The notes under the pieces are model-generated. The model did no database searches. It was not told the origin of the DNA and saw nothing but the letters and a program-made list of their open reading frames with translations. This document shows positions 55,060 through 64,000 of a DNA stretch of 64,000 nt, piece by piece. Position 1 is the first letter of the stretch, and each line of letters opens with the position of its first letter. The DNA is taken from assembly GCF_001375655.1 (NCBI RefSeq), contig NZ_CTEN01000003.1, positions 372,001 through 436,000 on the forward strand, read 5' to 3'. Source of the stretch: Streptococcus varani. GTDB taxonomy: Bacteria > Bacillota > Bacilli > Lactobacillales > Streptococcaceae. The position numbers and the translations under genes are program-made.

Positions 55060-55362
55060 GAAAAACAAATTTCATACCAAAATGCCAGTTGATTTTTTTA
55101 AGATCCAAAGGCAGGTTTTACCAGCTAGATAGCTTCTGAAACAGCCTTAATTGGAAGCATAAACATCACACTTGTTTTTCATTGTCAGAGTAACTTCGTC
55201 AAAATTGTATACCTGATCTGCATGTTAGCAGACAGGTTTTTTCTTTTTCCTTCAACATATTTTATCCATTCCATTTCTGGAACTCATTGGATTAGAAAGA
55301 AAGATCGAACATTCTGAGACTACTATCATCAAAATCTAGAAAGCTTATAATAAACCTTATTT
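55060..55362 (+). other. 3' region with a strong late terminator
   Basis: This 303-bp gap has no gene. CCTGATCTGC (55212-55221) and GCAGACAGG (55228-55236) form a stem with one bulge followed by TTTTTTCTTTTT, a good plus-strand terminator. It leaves a 150-nt 3' untranslated stretch after the phosphoesterase gene. Confidence 0.6.
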
Positions 55363-57339
55363 TTAATGGCCAGTTGCTGTTGTGGTTGGAGTCTCAGTTG
55401 TCGTTGGGTGAGTAGGAGTCGGAGTTGGAGCTGGATTACTTGCTAAAACTGTTACATTTAGTGTAACAGTTCCTTCTATCCGACTTCCAGCTGCTGGATA
55501 CTGGCTAATGACCAAATCAGCCGTTGTATATGGATGTGAAGCATCTTCTACTTTTTCAATGTTGGCAACTGAGATACCCAAAGCTTGTAATTGTCTTCTT
55601 GCCTCGGCATAACTAATCTGTAAATTTCCAAAATCAGGCATCAAAATCCCTGACCCTTTTGAAATGTGAAGATTAACGGTTGAGTTCTTAGAAAGTCCTG
55701 TTCCGGCAGCTGGATCCGTAGAAATTACTAATCCTGCAGCTACACTGTCACTATATTCTTCTCTCACTTCTCCAACTTTAAAACCAGATGATTCTAATTC
55801 TGCCTTAGCTGCTTCTATTTTTTTACCATTTAAGTTAGGAACAGCCACCATTTCAACACCCTTAGAAACGATGATATTTATTGTACTTCCCTTAGCTTTT
55901 GAACTATTAGCTACTGGATCTGTAGAAATAATCATCCCCGCTGCTTGTTCATCACTATTTTGTTCCGTTACCGTTCCAACCTTGAAACCAGCAGCTTCGA
56001 GTTCTGCTTTACCAGTTTCTAAATTTTTTCCTGCTAAATTTGGCACATTAGCAACTTCTTGTCTTGCAATTACAATGTTGACCTTACTTCCTTCTCGTTT
56101 AGAAGTATTAGCAGCTGGATCCGTACGAAGGACAGTACCTTCCTTAACCTCTGAAGAAGCTTCTTCTGTAATGGTACCAACAATCAGACCGGCCGTTTCA
56201 ATCTTTTCACTGGCTACTTCTAGAGTTTGGCCTTTGACATCAGGTACCCTAACTGTATCTGGTGTATTGAGGAAGATGGCGGCGAAGGTTGCAATCAATA
56301 AAAGCAAGGCTCCGATTAAAACCTTATAGCGAGTTCGCATTTTTCGTCTTGGTTTAGGTGTCTTACCTTTTGCCTGAGGAATAGGAACTTCCTTCTTTTC
56401 CTCAATATTTTTTTGAGGTCGTTTTACTTCAGGCGTCACTTGAGATAACTTGGGCAGAGTCTTTGTATCCACCTTGTTATCTGCCAACATAACCTTCTTT
56501 TCGTTGCGACGATGGTCTGACAGAGCTGAAGCTAAATCTGTATACATCTCAGCAACGGTCTTGTAGCGGTCTGTCAATTTTTTAGCTGTTGCTCGTAAAA
56601 CAATATTTTCCAAAGCTTGAGGTACTTGTGGATTGCTGTCTCGAACGGATGGTAGAGGTTGTTGAAAATGTTGAAGTGCAATGGTGACCGCACTATCGCC
56701 ATCATAAGGAATACGTCCTGTCAACATTTCGAAAAGGATAATCCCCATAGCATAGATATCACTTTGCACAGTCGCCTTTGACCCACGCGCTTGTTCAGGT
56801 GACAAATAATGAACAGAGCCCAGCATCGAGTTGGTTTGGGTTAAACTTGTTTCCGCAAAAGCAACTGCGATACCAAAGTCAGTAACCTTAGCTGTTCCAT
56901 CCTTTGTCAAGAGAACATTTTGTGGTTTCAAATCACGGTGGACAATGCCTCGGGTGTGGGCCATCCGCATCGCTAAGAGGATCTGCCCCATGATACGAAC
57001 AGCTTCGTGATTCGTTAGAGGGGAGTTTTCCTTAATGTAGCGTTTCAAATCCACTCCATCTACAAATTCCATGGCTAAATACTGCTGTCCATCTTCTTCG
57101 CCAATGTCAGAGATGCGTACAATATTTGGATGGTCCAATTCTGCCATGGCCTTAGCTTCCCTTTGGAAACGCTGAATAGCTATCTGGTCGGTCTGATAAT
57201 TGGTCCGAAGAACTTTAACCGCTACTTCTTCACCATCCAATATCAGATCCCTAGCCAGATAGACATCCGCCATCCCGCCACGGCCGATCTGACGAACGAC
57301 GCGATAGCGGTCTGCAAATATCTTTCCAATTTGAATCAT
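55363..57339 (-). CDS. stkP: Serine/threonine protein kinase StkP with four PASTA domains
   Basis: A 658-residue membrane kinase that senses peptidoglycan and phosphorylates cell-division proteins, including MacP. Kinase domain ~10-275: Gly loop GRGGMADVY (19-27), Lys42, HRDLKPQN with Asp136, DFG at 154-156. One membrane helix lies near 340-360. Four PASTA repeats follow (about 365-435, 436-500, 501-568, 569-638), then a Thr/Pro-rich tail ([15 protein letters not shown]). It starts 3 bp after phpP. The phosphorylation target MacP is encoded at 10184. Confidence 0.97.
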   Translation of the reverse strand: MIQIGKIFADRYRVVRQIGRGGMADVYLARDLILDGEEVAVKVLRTNYQTDQIAIQRFQREAKAMAELDHPNIVRISDIGEEDGQQYLAMEFVDGVDLKRYIKENSPLTNHEAVRIMGQILLAMRMAHTRGIVHRDLKPQNVLLTKDGTAKVTDFGIAVAFAETSLTQTNSMLGSVHYLSPEQARGSKATVQSDIYAMGIILFEMLTGRIPYDGDSAVTIALQHFQQPLPSVRDSNPQVPQALENIVLRATAKKLTDRYKTVAEMYTDLASALSDHRRNEKKVMLADNKVDTKTLPKLSQVTPEVKRPQKNIEEKKEVPIPQAKGKTPKPRRKMRTRYKVLIGALLLLIATFAAIFLNTPDTVRVPDVKGQTLEVASEKIETAGLIVGTITEEASSEVKEGTVLRTDPAANTSKREGSKVNIVIARQEVANVPNLAGKNLETGKAELEAAGFKVGTVTEQNSDEQAAGMIISTDPVANSSKAKGSTINIIVSKGVEMVAVPNLNGKKIEAAKAELESSGFKVGEVREEYSDSVAAGLVISTDPAAGTGLSKNSTVNLHISKGSGILMPDFGNLQISYAEARRQLQALGISVANIEKVEDASHPYTTADLVISQYPAAGSRIEGTVTLNVTVLASNPAPTPTPTHPTTTETPTTTATGH

Positions 57340-57342
57340 GGA

Positions 57343-58077
57343 TTAGCCCTCCTCCGGCAAGTAAAGAAGTGCTACAGTAATATTGTCTGTTCCACCTGCA
57401 TTATTGGCAAAGCGAATGAGACTTTCAGCCTTACTCTCAAGAGGGACTTCACTGAGAAGAATATCTCGAATATCTTCTTTTGAAACCATATTTGTTAAAC
57501 CATCGCTATTAATCAGAACATAGTCACCAGGTTCCAAAGTTTTAAGTGCAATATCTGGTTCAACAGGATCATGTTGTCCGATAGACTGAGTAATAATATT
57601 TTTCTGTGGATGACGGCGAGCTTCCTCTTCTGAAAGTTGTCCTGCTCGAACCAAGGCACTAACTAAAGAATGGTCACTGGTCAACTGCGTGTATTCCCCA
57701 TCACGAATCAAGGCAATGCGAGAGTCTCCAACATGGGCATAAATCATTTGTTGCTCAATAATCACAACTGCCTCAAGTGTTGTTCCCATTCCCTTGTATT
57801 CTTCGGTTTGTCCCAGTTCATAAATCTTCTTATTTTCTTCTTCTAGAACAGCAATCATCCACTCGCGAACTTCGTTGAGGGTATTGAGCTGAGTATCCAC
57901 CCAACTTGCACCTAAATCTGTAGCGGTCATCTCACTAGCAATATGACCTGCACGGTGACCACCCATACCATCCGCCAAGACAATCAAATCAATTCCTGCT
58001 CTATTGGTATAACGGTTAACATAGTCCTGGTTGTTGGAACGTTTTTGTCCAACATCTGTTAAGAGTGCAATTTCCAT
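57343..58077 (-). CDS. phpP: PP2C-type protein phosphatase PhpP
   Basis: A 244-residue Mn/Mg-dependent phosphatase that reverses StkP. Metal motifs: NQDYVNRY, VLADGMGGHRAG, HVGDSRIAL and INSDGLTN with a C-terminal GGTDNITVALL. Length is standard. The stop is 3 bp before the stkP start (ATG), giving the usual phpP-stkP pair. Confidence 0.96.
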   Translation of the reverse strand: MEIALLTDVGQKRSNNQDYVNRYTNRAGIDLIVLADGMGGHRAGHIASEMTATDLGASWVDTQLNTLNEVREWMIAVLEEENKKIYELGQTEEYKGMGTTLEAVVIIEQQMIYAHVGDSRIALIRDGEYTQLTSDHSLVSALVRAGQLSEEEARRHPQKNIITQSIGQHDPVEPDIALKTLEPGDYVLINSDGLTNMVSKEDIRDILLSEVPLESKAESLIRFANNAGGTDNITVALLYLPEEG

Positions 58078-58118
58078 ATATATGTAACGCTGACGAGTCA
58101 GCTTCCTCCTCTAATAAT

Positions 58119-59432
58119 TTAGGATATTCTTCTAACTTGACCGATGAAAAAGCCATCTGTCAGATATTGTTCCGGTGTAATGACAATACAACCATCTTGA
58201 ACGATATCAGTGCAGTCATGCGTCAAGGATACCTGCTCAAAATTTGGATGTTGCTCCAAAAATTTTGCTAAAACTTCTTGGTTTTCCTTGCCCACAATTG
58301 TGCATGTACTATAGGTTATTATACCACCTTTTTTGACCGTTTGGCAAACGCTGTCCAGAATGGACAACTGAATTTTTTGGAGTTGGTCAAAATCAGCTGA
58401 TTCTTTTCTATATTTAATATCTGGCTTGCGTCTGATGAGACCGATACCTGAACAAGGCGCATCCACTAATATCTTGTCAAAATAATCTGGTCCAAATTCT
58501 TGGGCAACCAGATGGGCATCTAATTTTTGCGTCACTACCCTATCAGCAAGCCCCAGCCGTTGGGCATTATCTTGGACCAAACTCAGTTTGTGATCGTAAA
58601 GATCCAAGGCCATCACACGCCCCGTCGTCAAATAAGAAGCCATATGACAGGTTTTACCACCAGGTGCCGCACAAGCATCTAGTATTTCTTCCCAGCCTTC
58701 AATCTTCAATGTTGGAGCAACCAGTTGACTGGTCTCATCCTGAATGGTCACACGACCGTCTTTAAAGACTGAACTACTTGCAAAATGTCCCTTCGTTTTC
58801 ACCAGACCGACTGGAGATAGTTGAGAGTACTGCGCCTGCAACTCTTCTGCTAATCTATCAACTTCACTACTATCAGTCACCCGAACAGAGGCCTTGTTGC
58901 GGATAAAGAGACTGGCTAAGATAGCCTCCGCTCTCTCTTCTCCATATTCCTCAAACAAAGTAGCAATCAACCAAACTGGTGTGGAATATTGAATAGACAG
59001 ACGCTTTTTTTTACGTTTGATAGAGACTATATCTGGCAATGGATTGTTCAAAAACTTGCGGAGAATTGCATTGACAAACTTGTCGGTCCCACGACCTCTT
59101 TTCGCAATGTTAACTGCTTCATTAACCACCGCATGGTTTGGAATTTTATCCAGAAAAAGAATCTGGTAAAGACTGAGCATGAGTAGATGATAAACCCATG
59201 AGTCTAACTTTTCTCGATCTTCAATCACATGCGCTAGGTACCATTCCAAAGTAATTTTTCTAGAAACGGTTCCATAGACTAATTCTGTAACCAAACTCTT
59301 GTCTGTTTCAGAAAGTTGGCTGGCTTGCAATACCTTATTGAGTGCGATATTGGAATAGGCTCCATTATCGAAAATTTCCTGAAGAACTTTCAGAGCAACT
59401 CCGCGGGCATAACTCCTTTGTTTATTTGTCAA
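58119..59432 (-). CDS. rsmB: 16S rRNA (cytosine967-C5)-methyltransferase
   Basis: A 437-residue SAM methyltransferase with an N-terminal NusB-like domain and C-terminal catalytic part: [20 protein letters not shown] (active-site Cys) and YSTCTI (second Cys). The TTG at 59432 (TTG ACA AAT AAA) with AGGTG upstream is preferred to the GTG at 59441, which falls within the ribosome site. The frame overlaps the end of fmt by about 11 bp. Confidence 0.93.
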   Translation of the reverse strand: MTNKQRSYARGVALKVLQEIFDNGAYSNIALNKVLQASQLSETDKSLVTELVYGTVSRKITLEWYLAHVIEDREKLDSWVYHLLMLSLYQILFLDKIPNHAVVNEAVNIAKRGRGTDKFVNAILRKFLNNPLPDIVSIKRKKKRLSIQYSTPVWLIATLFEEYGEERAEAILASLFIRNKASVRVTDSSEVDRLAEELQAQYSQLSPVGLVKTKGHFASSSVFKDGRVTIQDETSQLVAPTLKIEGWEEILDACAAPGGKTCHMASYLTTGRVMALDLYDHKLSLVQDNAQRLGLADRVVTQKLDAHLVAQEFGPDYFDKILVDAPCSGIGLIRRKPDIKYRKESADFDQLQKIQLSILDSVCQTVKKGGIITYSTCTIVGKENQEVLAKFLEQHPNFEQVSLTHDCTDIVQDGCIVITPEQYLTDGFFIGQVRRIS

Positions 59433-60357
59433 AATAATCACCTACTTTTAGATCGCGACCGGCACCATTGAGAAAATCAGTAATGCTCATCTTCGGTTTA
59501 CCAGCTGGCTGGACTGTTTTGAGAGAGAGAGAGCCCTGACCAGTCCCCACAATCAATTCTTTCTTATTCCGAACCAGGACTTGACCCGCTGCCCCCTCTC
59601 CTTCTGCTACAAGAGCCTCATAAACTTTAAATCGTTCTCCCTGCCAAAGGGTATGTGCAACCGGCCAAGGATACATACCGCGAACCTGATTAAAGAGTTG
59701 ACGGGCAGATTTATTCCAGTCTAGTTTTTCTTCTTCAGGATTAATATTGGGTGAAAAGCTGACTTTGCTGGCATCCTGTGGCTCTGGAATAAGACTTCCT
59801 GACAGGTAGTCTGGCAAGCTCTTGATGAGAAGGTCACGTCCAACAATAGCCAGTTTTTCAAAAAGAGTTCCCACATTATCCGTCTCTTCAATCAAAACGC
59901 TATCACTAGCAATCATATCACCAGCATCCATCTCCTTGACCATCTCCATAAGCGTCACACCTGCACGCTCATCGCCGTTGATAAGTGCATAATGGATAGG
60001 TGCGCCTCCGCGATACTTAGGCAATAATGAAGCATGGACATTGACAGCAAAATCGACAGAATCTAGCAACTTGGTCGGCAAAAACTGACCAAAGGCAGCT
60101 GTGACAATGCCATCAGCTCCCAGATCCATGATATCTATCATCTCTTGACTGCCAGATATCTTTTCTGGCTGAAAAACTGCTAAATTGTGAGCCAATGCCA
60201 GCTCTTTCACCGGAGTCATCTGGATTTGACGCTTGCGACCCACCGCCCGGTCAGGTTGGGTAACCACAGCTAAAATCTCATATTGTCCTTCCGCTAGCAA
60301 GCCTTCCAGTACAGTCGCCGCAAAGGCAGGTGTCCCCATAAAAATAATCTTTGTCAT
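59422..60357 (-). CDS. fmt: Methionyl-tRNA formyltransferase
   Basis: Formylates initiator tRNA (311 residues, typical). The N-terminal [14 protein letters not shown], formyl-site [18 protein letters not shown] and [17 protein letters not shown] are present. The ATG at 60357 has GCGAGGAA at correct spacing and gives the family N-terminus; the ATG at 60378 would coincide with the transcription start from TATAAT at 60392-60387. Confidence 0.96.
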   Translation of the reverse strand: MTKIIFMGTPAFAATVLEGLLAEGQYEILAVVTQPDRAVGRKRQIQMTPVKELALAHNLAVFQPEKISGSQEMIDIMDLGADGIVTAAFGQFLPTKLLDSVDFAVNVHASLLPKYRGGAPIHYALINGDERAGVTLMEMVKEMDAGDMIASDSVLIEETDNVGTLFEKLAIVGRDLLIKSLPDYLSGSLIPEPQDASKVSFSPNINPEEEKLDWNKSARQLFNQVRGMYPWPVAHTLWQGERFKVYEALVAEGEGAAGQVLVRNKKELIVGTGQGSLSLKTVQPAGKPKMSITDFLNGAGRDLKVGDYFDK

Positions 60358-60386
60358 CATTTCCTCGCTCCGTTTCATATCTTGTT

Positions 60387-60392
60387 ATTATA
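60387..60392 (-). promoter_or_regulatory. -10 of fmt
   Basis: TGGTATAAT on the minus strand gives an extended -10; the leader to the ATG at 60357 is about 22 nt and carries GGAGCGAGG. Confidence 0.65.
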
Positions 60393-60699
60393 CCATTTTT
60401 AGGAATATTTTACTTGATAAGGACTTGGATTCATCAAGCCAGAACTCTTGCGTTTTTGAGTGGAAGTCAGCAGTACTATCAAACTATATCGGAGCCTTTC
60501 TTCCATTTGTACATAAAAATAGGAAGTATAGGCCGTTTGCTTTTACCTCCTATCGAATCTTTATTTGACTATCTTTTGTTAGAATCATACTCAAAGAAAA
60601 TCAAAAATAGATGAAGCAAAGAGACGCAGATATCCCTAGTGTAGGCAAGGCCTCTTCACAAAGTATAATTTTGAATTTCAAAGTGTCTCAATTGATTCT
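60393..60699. other. Gene-free gap with a BOX-C-like remnant
   Basis: Near 60586-60603 the sequence ATACTCAAAGAAAATCAAA matches the usual end of a pneumococcal BOX element; CAAAGAGACGCAG and GTAGGCAAGGC nearby may be more of it in decayed form. No full boxA-boxB-boxC order is seen. Otherwise no clear signal. Confidence 0.4.
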
Positions 60700-61365
60700 T
60701 TACAGCAATAGAAAGGCCCACAGGGTAATCAAAGCATCATAGATGCCATGTGCGATGATTAAAGATAGGGTTGAACAGTTCTTAATCTTGATTCTGCAAA
60801 TGCAATAAAAAGCACCTATTACTGTTGTCAAGAAAACCTGGATGAGATTGCCAGAGAAGATGTGGAAGAAACCAAAGAACAGAGAGGATGCAGCTACCGC
60901 AATGACATCACTCTTTCCAATGCTTTTTATTTTTTTATAGAGCAAGCCTCGGAAAATAAATTCCTCAGTCAAGGCAACCCCGAATAAACAATAGATAAAT
61001 TCAAAAATAAATTGCCAGAGATATTGATAGTTCTTGCCACTATCAACATAAGAAGCTAGGCCAAGCAAGTGAGGGACTACTGTTAATAGCACTGACATCA
61101 GAATACCTATTGTCATTCCTATAATAACTTGTCGACTAGTCTTATCTGAGGTAAAACCATAATCCCTTAACCTATCCTTGGTAATGACCATCACAAGTAT
61201 GGGTACCAAGGCAATGAACCAATAGCCAACTATAGCAGCAAGCATTCTCATCCCTAGAGGGAGCGAAGCCAAAATAGATTGATTAAAAGTTATCACCCCG
61301 TAAGCACTCAAGAAAGAGCCGAGAACGGCCACTACAATAGAAAACAGTTCTTTCGATTTTTTCAT
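60700..61365 (-). CDS. CPBP family intramembrane protease
   Basis: About 221 residues with six to eight membrane helices and the abortive-infection/CAAX protease motifs EEFIFRGLLY (EEXXXR), FFGFFHIF (second motif) and HGIYDAL near the end. Bacterial members may process peptides or give bacteriocin self-immunity; the role here is unknown. Start choice is uncertain: 61365 and 61374 share one GGAGG, and 61365 has the better spacing. It lies between priA and fmt, which are adjacent in pneumococcus as far as I recall, so it may be an insertion. Confidence 0.82.
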   Translation of the reverse strand: MKKSKELFSIVVAVLGSFLSAYGVITFNQSILASLPLGMRMLAAIVGYWFIALVPILVMVITKDRLRDYGFTSDKTSRQVIIGMTIGILMSVLLTVVPHLLGLASYVDSGKNYQYLWQFIFEFIYCLFGVALTEEFIFRGLLYKKIKSIGKSDVIAVAASSLFFGFFHIFSGNLIQVFLTTVIGAFYCICRIKIKNCSTLSLIIAHGIYDALITLWAFLLL

Positions 61366-61383
61366 TTTTCTCATTGCCTCCAA

Positions 61384-61689
61384 AACCTGGTTCTAACCGC
61401 CCAATCGTTTTTTTAGCGAGTGAAATTAGACTAAGCTTTCACTTTGTCCATACTATTTCATGGCGGCAATTCTGTCTAGTTATATTTCCCAATAACAATA
61501 TCAAACAAGTATCCACATCCAGCCAGACTGACTTGTCTCTTCACTCATTATTATATTATTTTTTCCTCGTTTTTTCCATTCTTGACGGACACTCAGCATC
61601 CTATCTAGCCAACAAAAAAAATGGCCGAAATTGACCATTTTTTTTCAGGCTTATAAAATGACGGAAGTCATTCAGTCTAAGGGACCAAA
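61384..61689. other. Gap between priA and the CPBP gene, two hairpins
   Basis: AAAAAAAATGG (61613-61623) and CCATTTTTTTT (61635-61645) form a perfect stem, a likely terminator of priA. A second stem ATGAC-GGAA-GTCAT lies at 61659-61672. Further on, GTGAAA/TTTCAC (61420-61442) is weak. No gene is recognised. Confidence 0.55.
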
Positions 61690-64000
61690 CTAAGTCACAT
61701 TCTGGGGTTCATTATCAATAACCAAACGCAAATCTTTATTTTCTTTCTCCTGTGACCAGTCCAAAATAGCGTTGAGCACAGACTCCAAACGCTCTTCTTT
61801 GCGATACTTGAGGAGGATTTGATAATGGTAAAGATTGTGGGTTCTGGCGATTGATTTTGGAGTTGGTCCTAAGATTTGAATCTTATCAGACAAGTTTTCT
61901 TTTAAGATAGCCAACACTTCATAAGCTTTTTTGACCGTAAAATCATCTGATTGATGCGAGAGCGTTAAGCCAACAGTGAAGGTATAGGGTGGATAAGCCA
62001 TGCTCCTTCGGATGCCCATTTCGTAGTCATAGAAACCTTCATAATCTTGCTGTTGGGCAAAATTGATAGCATAATGATTTGGATTATAGGTCTGAATCAA
62101 GACCTGACCTGGTTTCTCAGCTCGACCTGCCCGACCTGCCACCTGAGTCAAGAGTTGGAAAGTTCTTTCTGAAGAGCGAAAATCTGGCAAATTCAGGGCT
62201 GTATCTGCATTGAGAACACCCACAAGGGTCACATTTGGAAAATCTAAGCCCTTGGCAATCATCTGCGTGCCTAAGAGAATATCCGCATCTCCCCGGCCAA
62301 ATTCTTGCAAGAGGCTTTCATGGGCCCCTTTTTTTCGGGTAGTATCCACATCCATCCGAAGAATGCGGGCATCTGGGAAGAGTTCTTGCAGTTCCTGATA
62401 AGCCTTCTGCGTCCCTGTACCATAGTAGCGAATGGAAGGGCTAGAGCAAGAAGGACAATTTTTCGGGATAGCTTTTTGAAAACCACAGTAATGGCATTGC
62501 ATAGAGCGAGTATCCATATGCAAGGTCAAAGAAATATCACAATTGGGACATTCATCAACTGCTCCACAATCACGGCACATGACAAAGGATGAATAGCCTC
62601 TTCTGTTTAACAGAAGAACAACCTGTTCCTTCCGTTCCAAGGTTTGACGGATTTTCTCCAACAAGATGGGGGTATAATTGCCATTTTCTTGTTGCCCCAA
62701 ATACTCGCGAAAATCAAGGACTTGAACTTGAGGGAGGAGGGCATTTGGATTGGCTCTTTGGTTCAATTTGAGGAGACCATAGAGACCTCTACTAGCTCTA
62801 GCTCGACTTTCCAAACTTGGTGTAGCAGAACCTAAAACCAAGGCAGCTTTATGGTACAAAGCTCGCAACTTGGCTACTTCACGTGCGTGATAGCGTGGGT
62901 TACTTTCCTGCTTATAGCTAGCTTCATGTTCCTCATCGATAATGATGGCACCGATGTTTTCTAAGGGAGCAAAGATAGCTGAGCGGGCACCGACTACAAC
63001 CTTAGCCTGTCCGCGCTCAATCTTCCGCCATTCGTCATATTTTTCACCATCTGATAGGCCAGAGTGGAGAATGGCTACTTGTTGGCCAAAGCGAGAGACA
63101 AAGCGGCGGGTTACCTGAGGTGTCAAGGAAATTTCTGGCACCAACATGATGGCCGTTTTCCCCTGCCTAAGGACTCCCTCTATGACCTGGAGATAGACTT
63201 CTGTCTTCCCACTCCCTGTCACACCCTGCAAAAGATAGGTCTGAGCTTCCTGACCAACTTGAGATAAGATTTCTCGTTGGGCAATTTCCTGTTCTGGATT
63301 GAGGTCTAGAGAAGGACTTGCTTCTACTCCATCAAAGAAGGCCTGCAGTCGACTAACTTCCTTTTCCCAAACCTCAATCAAGTTATTTTCTTGGAAAAAG
63401 CGGATGATATCTGCTGAATAATCTTCTCGCAGTTGGGATAAGGGAAAATCACCATCTTGACCCAGCAAGTGGTCTCGCAATTCCAAACGTTTCTTGGCGC
63501 GAGTTGGTATTTCGATTTCTTTCAGCAATTGGTGACACGGTCGATACCATTTCTCCGTCTTAATCTGTTTCTTATCCTTGGCTACATATTCTGAAAGGAT
63601 ACTGCCTTGTTGAATAGGACCGAGCACCTGCGTCTGTTGCTGGCTAGTCAAATTAGAATAATAAACCTGTTCAGCCTGACCAAAAATTTGATTCGCCAAG
63701 TCAGCCGAGAGTCCTTGTCCTTTTTTCAATAACTTGTCGTAGGAAGAATTAAGGAGATTGGGCAACATAGCTTTGAGAATCGAAATTTTATAGGAAAAAA
63801 CAGTTTTTCGCATCTGATCAGCCAACCAGAGTTGCTCCGAAGTCAGTACTGGCGAGAAGTCCAAAACTTCTGCGATAGCTTTCAAGTTTTCCTCATCCGC
63901 TCCTTCTTCTAAAGCAATGACAATACCCTGAATGAGACGATTGCCCTTACCAAAGGGAACATGGACACGAATACCAACTTGTACCAAAGATTGTAATGTT
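61690..64000 (-). CDS. priA: Primosomal helicase PriA (5' end cut by window edge)
   Basis: Restarts stalled replication forks. 770 residues are visible and the frame is still open at 64000; about 30 N-terminal residues are missing, judged by the VHVPFGKGNRLIQG family motif. Walker A GVTGSGKTE, DEEH box, eight zinc-binding Cys (CRDCGAVDECPNC, CHYCGF, CPSCSS) and helicase motifs QMIAKGLDF and VAGRAGR are seen. The terminator hairpins follow the stop. Confidence 0.97.
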   Translation of the reverse strand, partial: TLQSLVQVGIRVHVPFGKGNRLIQGIVIALEEGADEENLKAIAEVLDFSPVLTSEQLWLADQMRKTVFSYKISILKAMLPNLLNSSYDKLLKKGQGLSADLANQIFGQAEQVYYSNLTSQQQTQVLGPIQQGSILSEYVAKDKKQIKTEKWYRPCHQLLKEIEIPTRAKKRLELRDHLLGQDGDFPLSQLREDYSADIIRFFQENNLIEVWEKEVSRLQAFFDGVEASPSLDLNPEQEIAQREILSQVGQEAQTYLLQGVTGSGKTEVYLQVIEGVLRQGKTAIMLVPEISLTPQVTRRFVSRFGQQVAILHSGLSDGEKYDEWRKIERGQAKVVVGARSAIFAPLENIGAIIIDEEHEASYKQESNPRYHAREVAKLRALYHKAALVLGSATPSLESRARASRGLYGLLKLNQRANPNALLPQVQVLDFREYLGQQENGNYTPILLEKIRQTLERKEQVVLLLNRRGYSSFVMCRDCGAVDECPNCDISLTLHMDTRSMQCHYCGFQKAIPKNCPSCSSPSIRYYGTGTQKAYQELQELFPDARILRMDVDTTRKKGAHESLLQEFGRGDADILLGTQMIAKGLDFPNVTLVGVLNADTALNLPDFRSSERTFQLLTQVAGRAGRAEKPGQVLIQTYNPNHYAINFAQQQDYEGFYDYEMGIRRSMAYPPYTFTVGLTLSHQSDDFTVKKAYEVLAILKENLSDKIQILGPTPKSIARTHNLYHYQILLKYRKEERLESVLNAILDWSQEKENKDLRLVIDNEPQNVT

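Noticed and set aside
60351..60614. 87-codon plus-strand frame before the CPBP gene
   Set aside because: It begins in fmt antisense, has no ribosome site and no recognised family. A decayed gene cannot be excluded.

Overview
The window looks like chromosome from a Mitis-group Streptococcus (S. mitis / S. oralis / S. infantis type, close to S. pneumoniae). This rests on low GC, tight pneumococcal-style gene order (glmU / nudix / macP / mtnN; priA / fmt / rsmB / phpP / stkP; typA next to a DUF3165-type gene), short palindromic intergenic elements of the RUP/BOX kind, a ComX-type box in front of a prepilin peptidase gene, and extended -10 promoters (TGNTATAAT). No rRNA, tRNA, phage, IS transposase or CRISPR array was seen.

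Layout. 1-3.2 kb (minus): a truncated conserved gene, a small membrane protein and typA, with a 227-bp multi-hairpin repeat between them. 3.4-4.8 kb (plus): a secreted Excalibur-domain protein and a thioredoxin-like lipoprotein. 4.9-10.5 kb (minus): asnA, an anchored beta-helix carbohydrate-binding protein, a rhodanese-like protein, yqgQ, metY, mtnN and macP. 10.5-15.4 kb: the nudix-glmU pair, split by a LytTR / DUF3021 / ABC-2 cassette. 15.5-18.3 kb: an operon of metabolic and hypothetical genes that begins with a Tad2-like (DUF2829) protein and ends in a RUP-like element. 18.4-25 kb: a PadR-controlled membrane protein with a clear operator cluster, a DUF2974 lipase-like protein, a DUF1803 protein, ppaC and an ABC exporter. 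25-30.2 kb: an M3 oligopeptidase, pflA, a CBS/CorC membrane protein and an orphan ABC ATPase.

30.7-39.6 kb is the main accessory region: a six-gene sortase-dependent pilus operon on the minus strand. In transcription order it holds a small coiled-coil protein, a signal peptidase with an intact Ser/Lys dyad, a 1452-aa LPNTG tip adhesin, an LPSTG backbone pilin, a class C sortase without a recognisable DPW/DPF lid, a 222-aa LPFTG minor pilin, and a second sortase whose best start is a non-canonical ATA.

39.8-64 kb is mostly housekeeping: a Na+/H+ antiporter, mnmM, a radical SAM gene, a competence-type prepilin peptidase, pncB-nadE, vanZ-like, rlmN, yutD-like, sepM-coaD-rsmD, a YjbR-EVE fusion, a phosphoesterase, stkP-phpP-rsmB-fmt, a CPBP protease and truncated priA. 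The StkP kinase and its known target MacP lie in the same window.

The less ordinary signals are: five or six genes whose -10 element sits 6-8 nt before the start codon (probable leaderless mRNAs); a RUP-like element that supplies the stop codon of an oxidoreductase; the PadR operator cluster; the nested hairpin element between glmU and the LytTR gene; and the variant pilus operon.
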